NCBI GenBank assembly: GCA_030148725.1
Contig: JASBSU010000045.1
Location: forward strand, 46,875-110,874
From: Hyphomicrobium sp.
Lineage (GTDB): Bacteria; Pseudomonadota; Alphaproteobacteria; Rhizobiales; Hyphomicrobiaceae
Direction: 5' to 3'
Length of the DNA: 64,000 nucleotides
Within the stretch, counting starts at the first letter, position 1. Each line of letters starts with the position of its first letter. The position numbers and the translations under genes were made by a program. Shown piece after piece: positions 1-8,003 of this stretch. The notes under the pieces were generated by a model. That model searched no databases, was not told where the DNA came from, and saw only the letters and a list, made by a program, of their open reading frames with translations.

Positions 1-329
1 TCGGCCCGCCGCGCTGCCCGCACCAGCCCCTCGGCCATCCGGCGTCCGATGCCGCGCTTCTGCCATTCCGGCGCAACGCCGATCGAAAGGATCTCCGCCT
101 CGTCGGCCGCGATGTGGCCGATGATGAAGCCCGCGAGCATCGCTGGCTCGCGGATCTGCGCGATGAAGGACGCCGACGCTGGATGCTCGATCGAATTCAC
201 GATGCTCGCCACGTCCCACGACGGATTGAACAGGCGGGCGTGCAGAGCCGCGATCTCTTCGGCCCGTTCCGTGGTCGCCCACAAAAGGCTGAGGTTCCTC
301 GGGTCGAGGGGGATCGCTGCCTGGCTCAT
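1..329 (-). CDS. rimI: RimI-type ribosomal protein alanine N-acetyltransferase (partial, 3' end outside window)
   Basis: GNAT acetyltransferase, expected to acetylate the N-terminal alanine of ribosomal protein S18 using acetyl-CoA. The ATG at 329 overlaps the TGA stop of tsaB as ATGA, so the two are translationally coupled. The visible 109 residues start MSQAAIPLD and contain the acetyl-CoA binding loop QKRGIG after a beta-strand ILSIGVAPEW, as in GNAT motif A. The protein runs off the left edge, so its C-terminal third cannot be judged. A tsaB-rimI pair is a common bacterial arrangement and supports RimI over a generic GNAT enzyme. Confidence 0.85.
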   Translation of the reverse strand, partial: MSQAAIPLDPRNLSLLWATTERAEEIAALHARLFNPSWDVASIVNSIEHPASASFIAQIREPAMLAGFIIGHIAADEAEILSIGVAPEWQKRGIGRRMAEGLVRAARRA

Positions 330-1018
330 GCTCTGGCGATGGCCTTTCCATGTTGGGGTTTGGCGTCCGGCGCGCGCAGATAAAGCGGCGACAAGGGGGC
401 GTCGGAGGCCGGTAGAACGCCGGCGAGGTGCGCCAGCGCCACGGCATCCGGAACGAGGTCACTCAGGATGACTTCTGCGGCGCGACCATTGCGTCTGGCT
501 ATCTCTGCCACGGCATTGGCCCCGGACCCGACGAATGCTATCCGCCCTTCGCCTCCGGCACGCGCTGCGTCTTCCAGCGACAGGAGCTGCGGAGGACTGA
601 CGTTGTCGGCACCGCCACCGGGGCCGAACACTTGCCCATAGACTTCGCCCCGCCGCGCATCGACTACCACGGCGATTGGCCCGCCAATATGACTGCGCGC
701 CGCCTCCGCCATGACGGCCAGACTGGAAACACCGACCGTTCGTGCGCCGGTTGCCAGAGCCAACGAGCGCGCCGCGGCAATGCCGATACGGGTGCCGGTA
801 AAGGTTCCGGGCCCTGTGGTGACGACAATTCGGCAAATCTGGTCGAAAGCCACATGTGCTTCGCGCATCACGTCGCCGATCATCGGGATCAGTCGTTCCG
901 CGTGCCCGGTCTCGAACCGCTCGAACGCGGAGCTGAGCACCGATACGGCGCCGCCTTGCAGCTCGGCGACGCAGGCCGAGCAGCCGTCGAAGCATGTATC
1001 GAAGGCAAGTATATGCAT
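326..1018 (-). CDS. tsaB: TsaB, tRNA t6A-modification partner protein
   Basis: Inactive paralogue and partner of TsaD in the complex that makes N6-threonylcarbamoyl-adenosine at position 37 of ANN-decoding tRNAs. The protein has 230 residues from the ATG at 1018, where it begins MHILAFDTCFDG. An upstream in-frame extension to 1054 lacks family similarity. The motif GPGTFTGTRIGIAAARSLA is the hallmark of the ASKHA-fold TsaB family. Its stop overlaps the rimI start. The partner tsaD lies far away in this window, at 56.8 kb. Length is normal for the family. Confidence 0.92.
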   Translation of the reverse strand: MHILAFDTCFDGCSACVAELQGGAVSVLSSAFERFETGHAERLIPMIGDVMREAHVAFDQICRIVVTTGPGTFTGTRIGIAAARSLALATGARTVGVSSLAVMAEAARSHIGGPIAVVVDARRGEVYGQVFGPGGGADNVSPPQLLSLEDAARAGGEGRIAFVGSGANAVAEIARRNGRAAEVILSDLVPDAVALAHLAGVLPASDAPLSPLYLRAPDAKPQHGKAIARA

Positions 1019-1076
1019 GCGCCGCAGCCTATACGCACAGCAAAGCTGATTCACCAGACTAAAATGCCATCCGCGA

Positions 1077-1664
1077 TCACGTGATCGTTGCCACCTCCTC
1101 GAAGCCGAGCCGTGGCAGCCGCCCTTTCAGCACGGAGGCATCGCCATATCCCAGGTTGCAAAGGAAATTCGACTTGATCGTCGTGCCGGCGAAGAACGCC
1201 TCGTCGACACCGGCATTGTTGAAGCCTGACATCGGGCCGCAATCGAGCCCCAGAAGCCGCGCAGCGATCATCAGATAGGCGCCCTGCAACGTACCGTTAC
1301 GGAACGCATTCTCCTGCGCTACCAGCGGCTTTCCGGCATAGCTTCCACTCAGGTCCTTGTGCGGGAAGGTACGCGGCAAATGCCGATAGAACTCAGTGTC
1401 GTAGCCGACGATCGCGCAGACCGGTGCCTGCATGGTCTTGGCGCGGTTGCTCTCGCTGAGGTGCGGCTTGAGCTTCTCTTTCGCTTCCAGTGACTTGACG
1501 AACACGAACCGCGCCGGCTGGCTGTTGACGGCGGTCGGGCCGAGCTGCGCCATCTCGACAAGCTCGCGCAGCAGGCTGTCCGGCACCTCTTTGTCCTGCC
1601 ACGCATTGTGCGTGCGGGCTTCGAGAAATGCCTGGCGCAGTACGCCGATATCCGTCCGCGACAT
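1077..1664 (-). CDS. RutE-like nitroreductase-fold NADH/FMN oxidoreductase
   Basis: A 195-residue nitroreductase-family flavoprotein. Similarity to E. coli RutE, the malonic semialdehyde reductase of pyrimidine degradation, runs the whole length as I recall it: ARTHNAWQDKEVPD near the N-terminus, LGPTAVNSQPARFVF, QAPVCAIVGYDTEFY, GPMSGFNNAGVDEAFF, and the end NLGYGDASVLKGRLPRL. The residue order fits FMN binding at the N-terminal Arg/Asn loop. No other rut gene is nearby, so the substrate here is uncertain and it may reduce another aldehyde or enone. A CAGGAGA ribosome site lies 8 bases before the ATG at 1664. Confidence 0.85.
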   Translation of the reverse strand: MSRTDIGVLRQAFLEARTHNAWQDKEVPDSLLRELVEMAQLGPTAVNSQPARFVFVKSLEAKEKLKPHLSESNRAKTMQAPVCAIVGYDTEFYRHLPRTFPHKDLSGSYAGKPLVAQENAFRNGTLQGAYLMIAARLLGLDCGPMSGFNNAGVDEAFFAGTTIKSNFLCNLGYGDASVLKGRLPRLGFEEVATIT

Positions 1665-1696
1665 GTCGAGGTCTCCTGATCGCTTGAATTCAAAGC

Positions 1697-1723
1697 AAAA
1701 CCCCGCCGGAGGGGCGGGGTTTT
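1697..1723 (-). terminator. Rho-independent terminator after nfuA
   Basis: An 11-bp perfect inverted repeat, AAAACCCCGCC / GGCGGGGTTTT, with a 5-base loop. It lies between the nfuA stop (1746) and the next minus-strand start (1664). GC-rich core with A/T flanks on both sides allows termination in either direction; placed on the minus strand because nfuA reads into it. Confidence 0.85.
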
Positions 1724-1745
1724 CGATGTCGTCAGTCCGTGAGGC

Positions 1746-2300
1746 TTAGACGGCCTGCACAGCTTGCACTTCAGGGCAGAAGTGCCGAAGCAGGTTTTCG
1801 ATGCCGTGCCGCAGGGTGGCGGTCGAACTGGGGCACCCCGAGCATGCGCCGCGCATATGCAGATACACGACCCCGTCGCGGAATGCTGAGAACGTGATGT
1901 CGCCGCCGTCCTGCGCAACGGCCGGACGCACGCGGGTCTCCAGCAACTCCTTGATGGTCGCGACGACCGCCTCGTCCTCGGGATCGTAGGACGTTGCGCC
2001 CGTATCGTCGTTCGCCGTCTCGGCAACGATCGGCGCACCCGACATGTAGTGCTCCATGATGGCCCCGAGGATCATGGGCTTCAGGTGCTGCCATTCCTCC
2101 TCGCCCTTCGTCACCGAGATGAAGTCGGAGCCGAGGAACACGCCGCGTACGCCCTGAATGTCGAACAGGCGCGACGCCAGCGGCGAAGCAAGCGCTTCGC
2201 CCTTGTCGGTGAAATCGGCGGTGCCTTCAGCCAGCACGGCCTTGCCGGGAATGAACTTGAGCGTCGCCGGATTTGGGGTCGCTTCGGTCTGGATGAACAT
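1746..2300 (-). CDS. nfuA: Nfu-type iron-sulfur cluster carrier protein
   Basis: A 184-residue Fe-S scaffold/carrier with an N-terminal Nfu_N domain (begins MFIQTEATPNPATLKF, the usual alphaproteobacterial and mitochondrial Nfu1 signature) and a C-terminal NifU domain with the cluster-binding pair C153-S-G-C156 in GACSGCPSS. It transfers 4Fe-4S clusters to apo-enzymes in the cytosol. A terminator follows it, and an Irr-box-like palindrome lies 55-71 bases upstream of the start codon, suggesting iron-dependent control. Length and domain order are normal. Confidence 0.93.
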   Translation of the reverse strand: MFIQTEATPNPATLKFIPGKAVLAEGTADFTDKGEALASPLASRLFDIQGVRGVFLGSDFISVTKGEEEWQHLKPMILGAIMEHYMSGAPIVAETANDDTGATSYDPEDEAVVATIKELLETRVRPAVAQDGGDITFSAFRDGVVYLHMRGACSGCPSSTATLRHGIENLLRHFCPEVQAVQAV

Positions 2301-2354
2301 GGCTTGGCCTTTCCGCGAGTGGCGGCGCCGGACGCGCCGGCCGCCGGAGCCTAG

Positions 2355-2371
2355 TTTAGAACTGCTCTAAA
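2355..2371. promoter_or_regulatory. Irr-box (ICE)-like palindrome upstream of nfuA
   Basis: TTTAGAA-CTG-CTCTAAA is a 17-base interrupted palindrome matching 13 of 14 arm positions of the alphaproteobacterial iron control element TTTAGAA-N3-TTCTAAA as I remember it. It sits 55 bases before the nfuA start codon, in promoter position. The site is seen; binding by Irr is inferred. Confidence 0.5.
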
Positions 2372-2414
2372 GATAGAGCATCCTACAGCAGATTTCGAGT
2401 GTCCGCAGAGGCTT

Positions 2415-2924
2415 TTAATCCAAGGAGCGGACGTCCTCCAGGGCCAGCGTTCCCGGAACAATGGTGATTGGGATCGGAAATTTGCCCATCGCCCCGCTGA
2501 CCGCCAGCGAGGAAACCAGCGGTCCCGGGCTCGCAGCCTCCGACGAAGCCCCCAGCACCAGCACAGCAATATCCTCGTCCTCATCGATCAATTTGCGGAT
2601 TTCGCCAGCCCTTTCGCCCTCTCGGATGATCTCCTCACAGGCGACGTTCTCGTATCCAGCCAGGTTGAGCTTCCGGCGCATGAGGCGGAACAGCGCCTTC
2701 GCCTTGGCCGTCTCCTCATCGATCTGCTGCTGGCGCACATTGATCCAGTGCTGGAACTCCTGCGGCACGATGACATACAGCAGCACCAGGGAGCCGGACG
2801 ACCGCTGCATACGGCTCGCCGCATAATAGAGCGCAGCCTCGACCTCCGGCGTCTCGTCGACCACGACGAGAAACTTCCGGAACTTGTCGGCCTCGAATGA
2901 ACGGCGCTTATTGATCGTGCTCAT
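2415..2924 (-). CDS. Universal stress protein (UspA family)
   Basis: A 169-residue single Usp domain, starting MSTINKRRSF at 2924; an in-frame extension to 2960 looks non-coding. Beta-1 is FRKFLVVVDETPE, the middle part has the long helix typical of Rhizobiales Usp proteins found next to trpS, and the end contains VLVLGASSEAASPGPLVSS and ITIVPG. The ATP-loop glycines are spaced differently from the textbook G-x2-G-x9-G[ST] pattern, so nucleotide binding is uncertain. The location between trpS and nfuA is a conserved alphaproteobacterial neighbourhood as I recall it. The specific stress role cannot be read from sequence. Confidence 0.85.
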   Translation of the reverse strand: MSTINKRRSFEADKFRKFLVVVDETPEVEAALYYAASRMQRSSGSLVLLYVIVPQEFQHWINVRQQQIDEETAKAKALFRLMRRKLNLAGYENVACEEIIREGERAGEIRKLIDEDEDIAVLVLGASSEAASPGPLVSSLAVSGAMGKFPIPITIVPGTLALEDVRSLD

Positions 2925-3016
2925 CGGATCATGCTGCCACGCTGCCGCCGCTCTCGCCACAACTCTCGCGCAACACGCGCCACGAACGCTGCTTATCTGA
3001 GCCGTGCCAGCAAAAG

Positions 3017-4075
3017 TCAGCTTCTGACGAAGCCGACGACGTCCTTCACCTTGTCCATGATTGGCGAAGCGATGGCCCGTGCCCGGCTGGATCCGTCAGC
3101 CAGAATGCGGTCGATCTCCGCCGGGTCGTCCATCAGGCGAACGATCTCCGACCGGATCGGCCCCAGCCGCTCGACCGCAACTTCGGTCAGCAAGCGCTTC
3201 AAGCCGGTGAAGATGCTCGGACCTTCCTTCGAGGTGTCTATCAGCGCCTGCAGCCCAGCTTCCTTGCTGATGCCGGCCAGCGCCGCGTAGATGCCGACGA
3301 GATTGTCGACTTCCGGCCGCGCCTTCAGCTCTTCCAGGTTGCTCGGCGGCGCCGGCTCCATGTCCGTCTTCGCCCGCTTGATCTTGTCGGCGATGGTGTC
3401 CGTGTCGTCCATCAGGTTGATACGCGACATGTCCGAGGGCTCGGACTTCGACATCTTCTTCGTGCCGTCGCGCAAACTCATGACGCGCGTCGCCGGCCCC
3501 ACGATGACGGGCTCCGGCTGCGGGAAGAAGATCCCGTCGTCATAGCCCGCGGCAATGATCTGCTCGCGGAAGTCGCCGTTGAATTTCTGCGCGATGTCGC
3601 GCGCCAGCTCGAGATGCTGCTTCTGGTCCTCGCCGACCGGCACATGCGTCGCCTGATAGGCCAGAATGTCTGCCGCCATCAGGTTCGGATAGGCGTAGAG
3701 GCCGACGGACGCGTTCTCGCGGTCCTTGCCCGCTTTCTCCTTGAACTGCGTCATGCGGTTGAGCCAGCCGAGGCGCGCGACGCAATTGAATATCCAGGCA
3801 AGCTCGGCATGGGCCGCAACCTGGCTCTGGTTGAAGAGGATGCTCTTCTTGGGATCTAGGCCGGACGCGATATAGGCGGCCGTCACCTGCCGGATCGCGT
3901 TCTTGAGCTCCTTCGGGTCCTGCCAGACTGTGATCGCGTGCAAATCGACCACGCAATAGATGCACTCGTGCGTCTTCTGCATCTCGATCCACTGCACCAT
4001 CGCCCCGAGATAGTTGCCGAGGTGCAGGCTGCCGGTCGGCTGCATGCCGGAGAAAACGCGCTCTTTGAATGCCAT
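3017..4075 (-). CDS. trpS: Tryptophanyl-tRNA synthetase
   Basis: Class I aminoacyl-tRNA synthetase of 352 residues, charging tRNA-Trp in the cytosol. It starts [10 protein letters not shown] at 4075; upstream in-frame codons lack similarity. The HIGH-equivalent is [10 protein letters not shown] and the KMSKS loop is intact as KKMSKSEP. The region between them carries the tryptophan-activation features DLHAIT and GEDQKQH. Same strand as murJ, with a 196-base spacer that contains a strong hairpin. No tryptophan-rich leader peptide was seen in the spacer, so attenuation is not supported. Confidence 0.97.
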   Translation of the reverse strand: MAFKERVFSGMQPTGSLHLGNYLGAMVQWIEMQKTHECIYCVVDLHAITVWQDPKELKNAIRQVTAAYIASGLDPKKSILFNQSQVAAHAELAWIFNCVARLGWLNRMTQFKEKAGKDRENASVGLYAYPNLMAADILAYQATHVPVGEDQKQHLELARDIAQKFNGDFREQIIAAGYDDGIFFPQPEPVIVGPATRVMSLRDGTKKMSKSEPSDMSRINLMDDTDTIADKIKRAKTDMEPAPPSNLEELKARPEVDNLVGIYAALAGISKEAGLQALIDTSKEGPSIFTGLKRLLTEVAVERLGPIRSEIVRLMDDPAEIDRILADGSSRARAIASPIMDKVKDVVGFVRS

Positions 4076-4188
4076 GGGAGCCCCTTGTCGAACAGGCGCC
4101 GGTTTATGACCCGCTCCGCCCCAAGGCGCAAGACGCGCGACATCTCTCTTGGCCGCTCTCTTGGCTGCGAAGCGGCAACGGCCCAAGG

Positions 4189-4212
4189 GGCCGCGCGCCA
4201 GGTGGCGCGGCC
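4189..4212 (-). other. GC-rich hairpin between murJ and trpS
   Basis: GGCCGCGCGCC-AGGT-GGCGCGGCC forms a 9-pair stem with a small bulge and a 4-base loop, inside the 196-base murJ-trpS spacer. No U-run follows on the minus strand, so it is a weak terminator candidate at best, or an mRNA-processing or stability hairpin. Confidence 0.4.
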
Positions 4213-4271
4213 ATCAGCTTGCGCGTCCCTCGCCGCAAGCAAAGCCTCTCTCAGCTCGCGCCAGTCTTGAA

Positions 4272-5870
4272 TCACGTCGGCCCTGGAGGCGGCGTCTTCC
4301 GCGACAGGAAGCGGCGCAGCTGCTTGGCGTCGAGCGCCCCCGTTGCGAACACCGCGACGGCGTAGGCCAGGAACCCCGACCCGCAAAGAACGAGCAGCGC
4401 CGCCGCGCGCTCCAGTTCCGGTGTCGGCGGCTCGAACTTGCTGCCCAGCGCTTCCGCAACCAGCCACAGCACAACGCCCATAATCGCGCTCGACAGAAGA
4501 ATACGCGGCATCGTTCTCTTCAGACGCTTGTCGGCAATGAAGTGCCCGTTCTTGGCGAGGGTCATGTAGAGCAGCCCGGCGTTGAGGAAGCCGCCCAGCG
4601 TTGTCGCGACCGCGATGCCGAGGTGCGGCATCCATCCAAGGTGACGGAACACGAAGAACAGTACGATCGAGCCGATCGTGTTCGCCGTCAGGCTGATGGT
4701 GGCGTAGACCATCGGGGTCTTGGTGTCCTCGCGGGCGAAATACGCCGGAGAGAACACCTTGATCAACACGAAGCTCGGCAACCCAATCGCGAAGATGGCG
4801 AGCGCCCAGGCCGTCGCCGGCGTATCCGCAGCAGTGAACGCGCCGCGCTCGAACAGCGACGCAACGATGGCGGTCGGCACCACCGCGAGCGCCACGGCCG
4901 CCGGCAGCGTCAGCAGCATGGCGAATTCGAACGACCGGTTCTGGCTGTCCATCACCGCTTCGTGGTTCTCGGCTCTGAGGTGACGCGCCACGTCCGGCAG
5001 CAGCACCACGCCGATGGCGATGCCGACGATGGCGAGCGGCAGCTCGTACAGCCGGTCGGCATAGTAGAGATAGGAGACCGCCCCGTTTTCCATCGACGCG
5101 ATGACCGTGCCGATGACGATGTTGATCTGCGTCACACCACCCGCGATCACCCCCGGGATACCGAGCTGAATGAGCCGCCGCATACCTTCCGTCATGCGCG
5201 GCCAGCGCAGCTTCAGCCAGATGCCGTTGCGTCTCAGGCCATCCAACAACACGACGAGCTGCAGGATGCCGGCAACGAAAACGCCCCACGCCTGGATGAC
5301 GCCGGCCATCGGCTCGTTCTGGTAGCCGAGCCACATGCCGATCAGCGTCGCGATCATCATCACGCCGTTGAGCACGATGGAGACGGACGAACTCTCGACG
5401 AACTTTCCGAACGAGTTGAGCACGCCCGACATCAGCGCCACGAGCGACATGCAGATGAGATAGGGCATCGTGATGCGCGTCAGCAGCACCGCGAGGTCGA
5501 ACTTCTCCGGATTCTCGCTGAAGCCCGGCGCCAGGCCGTACATCAGGAACGGCATCGCGATCTCGGCGATGATCGTCAGGATCAGCAGGATGAAAACGAG
5601 CCCTGCCATCGCCTCTTCGGCGAACGCCCGCGCGACCTCTTTCCCTTCGCCTTCGAGGCGCTTTGCAAACAGCGGAACGAACGCCGCGTTGAACGCACCC
5701 TCGCCGAACAGCCGCCGGAAAAGGTTGGGAAAACGAAAGGCCACGAAGAACGCATCGGCGACCATCCCGGAGCCCAGAATGGCCGCGATGAGAATATCGC
5801 GCAGAAATCCGAACACACGGCTCAACAACGTGAGGCCGCCGACGGTCGCGAAGGAGCGATAGAGCTTCAT
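4272..5870 (-). CDS. murJ: MurJ lipid II flippase
   Basis: A 532-residue polytopic inner-membrane protein of the MOP superfamily that moves lipid II across the membrane for peptidoglycan synthesis. It begins MKLYRSFATVGGLTLLSRV and has the family signature GFLRDILIAAILG followed by ADAFFVAFRFPNLFRR and GEGAFNAAFVPLF. About 14 hydrophobic segments are visible. Start chosen at 5870, where similarity begins; the in-frame extension to 5975 would overlap the divergent rhomboid gene. It is usually next to glnD in Rhizobiales, but here two plus-strand genes separate them. Confidence 0.95.
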   Translation of the reverse strand: MKLYRSFATVGGLTLLSRVFGFLRDILIAAILGSGMVADAFFVAFRFPNLFRRLFGEGAFNAAFVPLFAKRLEGEGKEVARAFAEEAMAGLVFILLILTIIAEIAMPFLMYGLAPGFSENPEKFDLAVLLTRITMPYLICMSLVALMSGVLNSFGKFVESSSVSIVLNGVMMIATLIGMWLGYQNEPMAGVIQAWGVFVAGILQLVVLLDGLRRNGIWLKLRWPRMTEGMRRLIQLGIPGVIAGGVTQINIVIGTVIASMENGAVSYLYYADRLYELPLAIVGIAIGVVLLPDVARHLRAENHEAVMDSQNRSFEFAMLLTLPAAVALAVVPTAIVASLFERGAFTAADTPATAWALAIFAIGLPSFVLIKVFSPAYFAREDTKTPMVYATISLTANTIGSIVLFFVFRHLGWMPHLGIAVATTLGGFLNAGLLYMTLAKNGHFIADKRLKRTMPRILLSSAIMGVVLWLVAEALGSKFEPPTPELERAAALLVLCGSGFLAYAVAVFATGALDAKQLRRFLSRKTPPPGPT

Positions 5871-6004
5871 GGGCGCTGAGCGGTACCGGAGCCGCGGTCG
5901 GAGGGCAAGCGGCCAGATGCAGCACCAGCGTGGCTGAGCACCGGCGTTGACATCATCACCGAGGTTGCGTGACAAGTTTGCATGGCATGCGGAGCGCGAG
6001 AGCT

Positions 6005-6667
6005 ATGTTCCCCCTGGGTGACGACAACACGGACCGCCGATCTGTTCCTTTCGTCACCTGGGCACTCATTGCCATAAACGTGGCGGTGTTCCTGCTCCAG
6101 CTGCAGAACGGCGATGAGTTCATTCGCCAGTGGGCATTCACGCCCGCCCGCTTCGCCGCGGATCCCTCCGGCGATATCGTCACCCTCTTCACCGCCATGT
6201 TCATGCACGGCAGCTGGATGCACCTCGGCGGCAACATGCTGTACCTCTGGATCTTCGGAGATAACGTCGAGGATCGCTTCGGACACGCCAAGTTCCTGCT
6301 ATTCTACCTGCTGGCAGGCTTGGCAGCGACGTTCGCGCAATACTTCATCAATCCCGCATCGAACATCCCGAACCTCGGCGCATCGGGGGCCATTGCGGGC
6401 GTGCTGGGTGCTTATCTCCTTATGTTCCCCCAGGGCCGCGTCAACGTACTGATGCGCGGCGGGGTGGTTGCCGTGCCCGCCATCCTGGTTCTGGGCCTCT
6501 GGTTCGCGCTGCAGCTCTTCTCGAGTTTCGGGTCCCTGGCCAATACCGGCCCGGGCGAGGAACAGGGCGGCGTCGCCTTCATGGCCCACGTCGGCGGCTT
6601 CGTGGCCGGCTTCCTGATGGCCTTCCTCTTCCGTGGCGGCAGTAACAACCCCCGCATTTCGGCCTGA
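6005..6667 (+). CDS. Rhomboid-family intramembrane serine protease
   Basis: A 220-residue membrane protein with about six transmembrane helices. The serine motif GASGAIAG, the MHGSWMHLGGNMLYLWIFG segment (the conserved rhomboid HxxxN-type region) and a histidine in the last helix (FMAHVGGF) form the expected Ser-His dyad. It cleaves transmembrane substrates within the inner membrane; the substrate is unknown. The ATG at 6005 was chosen because GGAG lies 10 bases before it; earlier ATGs at 5969 and 5987 are possible. A stem-loop follows the stop. Confidence 0.92.
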   Translation: MFPLGDDNTDRRSVPFVTWALIAINVAVFLLQLQNGDEFIRQWAFTPARFAADPSGDIVTLFTAMFMHGSWMHLGGNMLYLWIFGDNVEDRFGHAKFLLFYLLAGLAATFAQYFINPASNIPNLGASGAIAGVLGAYLLMFPQGRVNVLMRGGVVAVPAILVLGLWFALQLFSSFGSLANTGPGEEQGGVAFMAHVGGFVAGFLMAFLFRGGSNNPRISA

Positions 6668-6684
6668 ATCCAAGCGCTGCTAAG

Positions 6685-6855
6685 CCTGAATGGCTTTTGC
6701 CATTCCAGGGCCTTGAACGCCTGGATCGAATGTCAGAAAATTGGAATTGTGCTTCCAAGGGCTTGGGGGGCCCAAGACCATGATCGCTCCTGGCCGTGTC
6801 CGTCCGGGGCGGGAATCATCGGTCTCATCAAGAACTGGAGCTGCGTTGCGCAACG
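6685..6855. repeat. Cluster of four inverted repeats in the rhomboid-OmpA spacer
   Basis: Within the 226-base spacer are: a hairpin at 6685-6709 (CCTGAATGGC / GCCATTCCAGG, one bulge, likely end of the rhomboid transcript); TTGGAA-N6-TTCCAA at 6741-6758; CTTGGG-GGG-CCCAAG at 6762-6776; and the perfect 12-base palindrome CGTTGCGCAACG at 6844-6855, which is 38 bases before the next start codon and could be an operator. Confidence 0.5.
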
Positions 6856-6893
6856 ATATGCAACGTTCGCTTTAGAGCACGGGACCAGGTTCG

Positions 6894-7973
6894 ATGCTTC
6901 GCGTCGCAGTCACATTCGTTCTTTTGTTGCTGATGCTTTTCGGCGGTGCCGTCTGGTTGCTGGACCTGACGCCCAACATCGAGCCCGAGCAGCAAGCCAA
7001 GACCGAGAAGGACGCTGGCTCCGAGGGCTCCAAGAAGAACGAGATCCAGGAGCTGGAGGCAGCGCTCCGGCCGCAACCCGGCACATCCGCCGGCGCAACC
7101 GGCTTCGACATCGCGCGCATAGATCCCAAAGGCATCTCGGTGTTCGCTGGCCGCGGCGAGCCGAACTCCCTCGTCACGATCACCGCCGACGGCAACGAGG
7201 TCGGTACCGCGCAAGTCGACGAAAACGGCGAGTGGACCCTCACCACCGAAGCTAGAATCGCCAACCCGGATGCCAAACTCGCGCTGTTCAAGGCGCCGCC
7301 CGGCTCCGTACCCCGCGTCGTCGGTGCCGACCCTCAGCAGGCTGAAGCTCGACGGCCGGCACCATCCGCGCCGGCCAAACCGCAGACGGCTCAAGCCGTC
7401 ACCTCGAACATGCTGAAAAGTCTCGAAGGCATGGTGGCTAGCGCCCGCACTGAGGCGCAAGCCGCAGCAACCGCGCCCGCCTCGCCGGCAACGACAGCAC
7501 CAGCGGCAGCCCCCACAGCCACGCCGCAGGCCGCCGCTCCGCAAACTGCGCTCAGTGCGACGCCGCAGGCGCCCGCCGCCGCGCCCCCTCTGCCACCCGT
7601 CGCTGTCGCTCCCCAGTCGAGCACCACAACCGTGCCCGTACCGGTGACCTTCGTCTACAACGAGGCCAACCTGACGAGCGACGGCCGCAAGGCGGCAGCT
7701 CTGCTGCTCGAATACCTGCAGCTGAAGCGCTATCCGAGGATCACGCTGACCGGCCATGCCGACGAGCGCGGCAGCGACGAGCTGAATATCAATCTCTCAC
7801 GCGAGCGCCTCGAAACCGTCGCGCGGTACCTCCGCGAAGGCGGCTATACCGGACAGCTCGATCTCATCCCGAAAGGCAAGGCCGAGCCATACACCGGCGT
7901 CGTGCGCGGAGACTTCAGCCAGGAAGATCTCTGGCAGCTCGACCGCCGCGTCGAACTGGTCGTCAGCCGCTGA
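6894..7973 (+). CDS. OmpA-domain envelope protein with N-terminal membrane anchor and Ig-like domain
   Basis: A 359-residue protein. Residues 1-25 are a signal anchor (MLRVAVTFVLLLLMLFGG). Residues about 75-135 form an Ig-like domain (VFAGRGEPNSLVTITADG, GEWTLTTEARI). Residues 150-245 are an Ala/Pro-rich linker, probably spanning the periplasm. Residues 255-355 are an OmpA C-terminal domain with ITLTGHADERGSDELN and LSRERLETVARYL, which bind peptidoglycan diaminopimelate. The last residues, QLDRRVELVV, complete the fold. It probably links inner membrane and cell wall; no further role can be read. It ends 30 bases from the convergent glnD. Confidence 0.85.
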   Translation: MLRVAVTFVLLLLMLFGGAVWLLDLTPNIEPEQQAKTEKDAGSEGSKKNEIQELEAALRPQPGTSAGATGFDIARIDPKGISVFAGRGEPNSLVTITADGNEVGTAQVDENGEWTLTTEARIANPDAKLALFKAPPGSVPRVVGADPQQAEARRPAPSAPAKPQTAQAVTSNMLKSLEGMVASARTEAQAAATAPASPATTAPAAAPTATPQAAAPQTALSATPQAPAAAPPLPPVAVAPQSSTTTVPVPVTFVYNEANLTSDGRKAAALLLEYLQLKRYPRITLTGHADERGSDELNINLSRERLETVARYLREGGYTGQLDLIPKGKAEPYTGVVRGDFSQEDLWQLDRRVELVVSR

Positions 7974-8003
7974 CCAACGCGGCTTGGCGATCGCATCGAC
8001 AAG

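Noticed and set aside
4076..4271. Tryptophan attenuator or T-box upstream of trpS
   Set aside because: A hairpin is present, but there is no Trp-rich leader peptide, no U-run and no T-box core sequence.
4149..5879. A 576-codon plus-strand open frame opposite murJ
   Set aside because: Arg/His/Gln-rich shadow of the GC-rich murJ gene; no family motif, and murJ is unambiguous.
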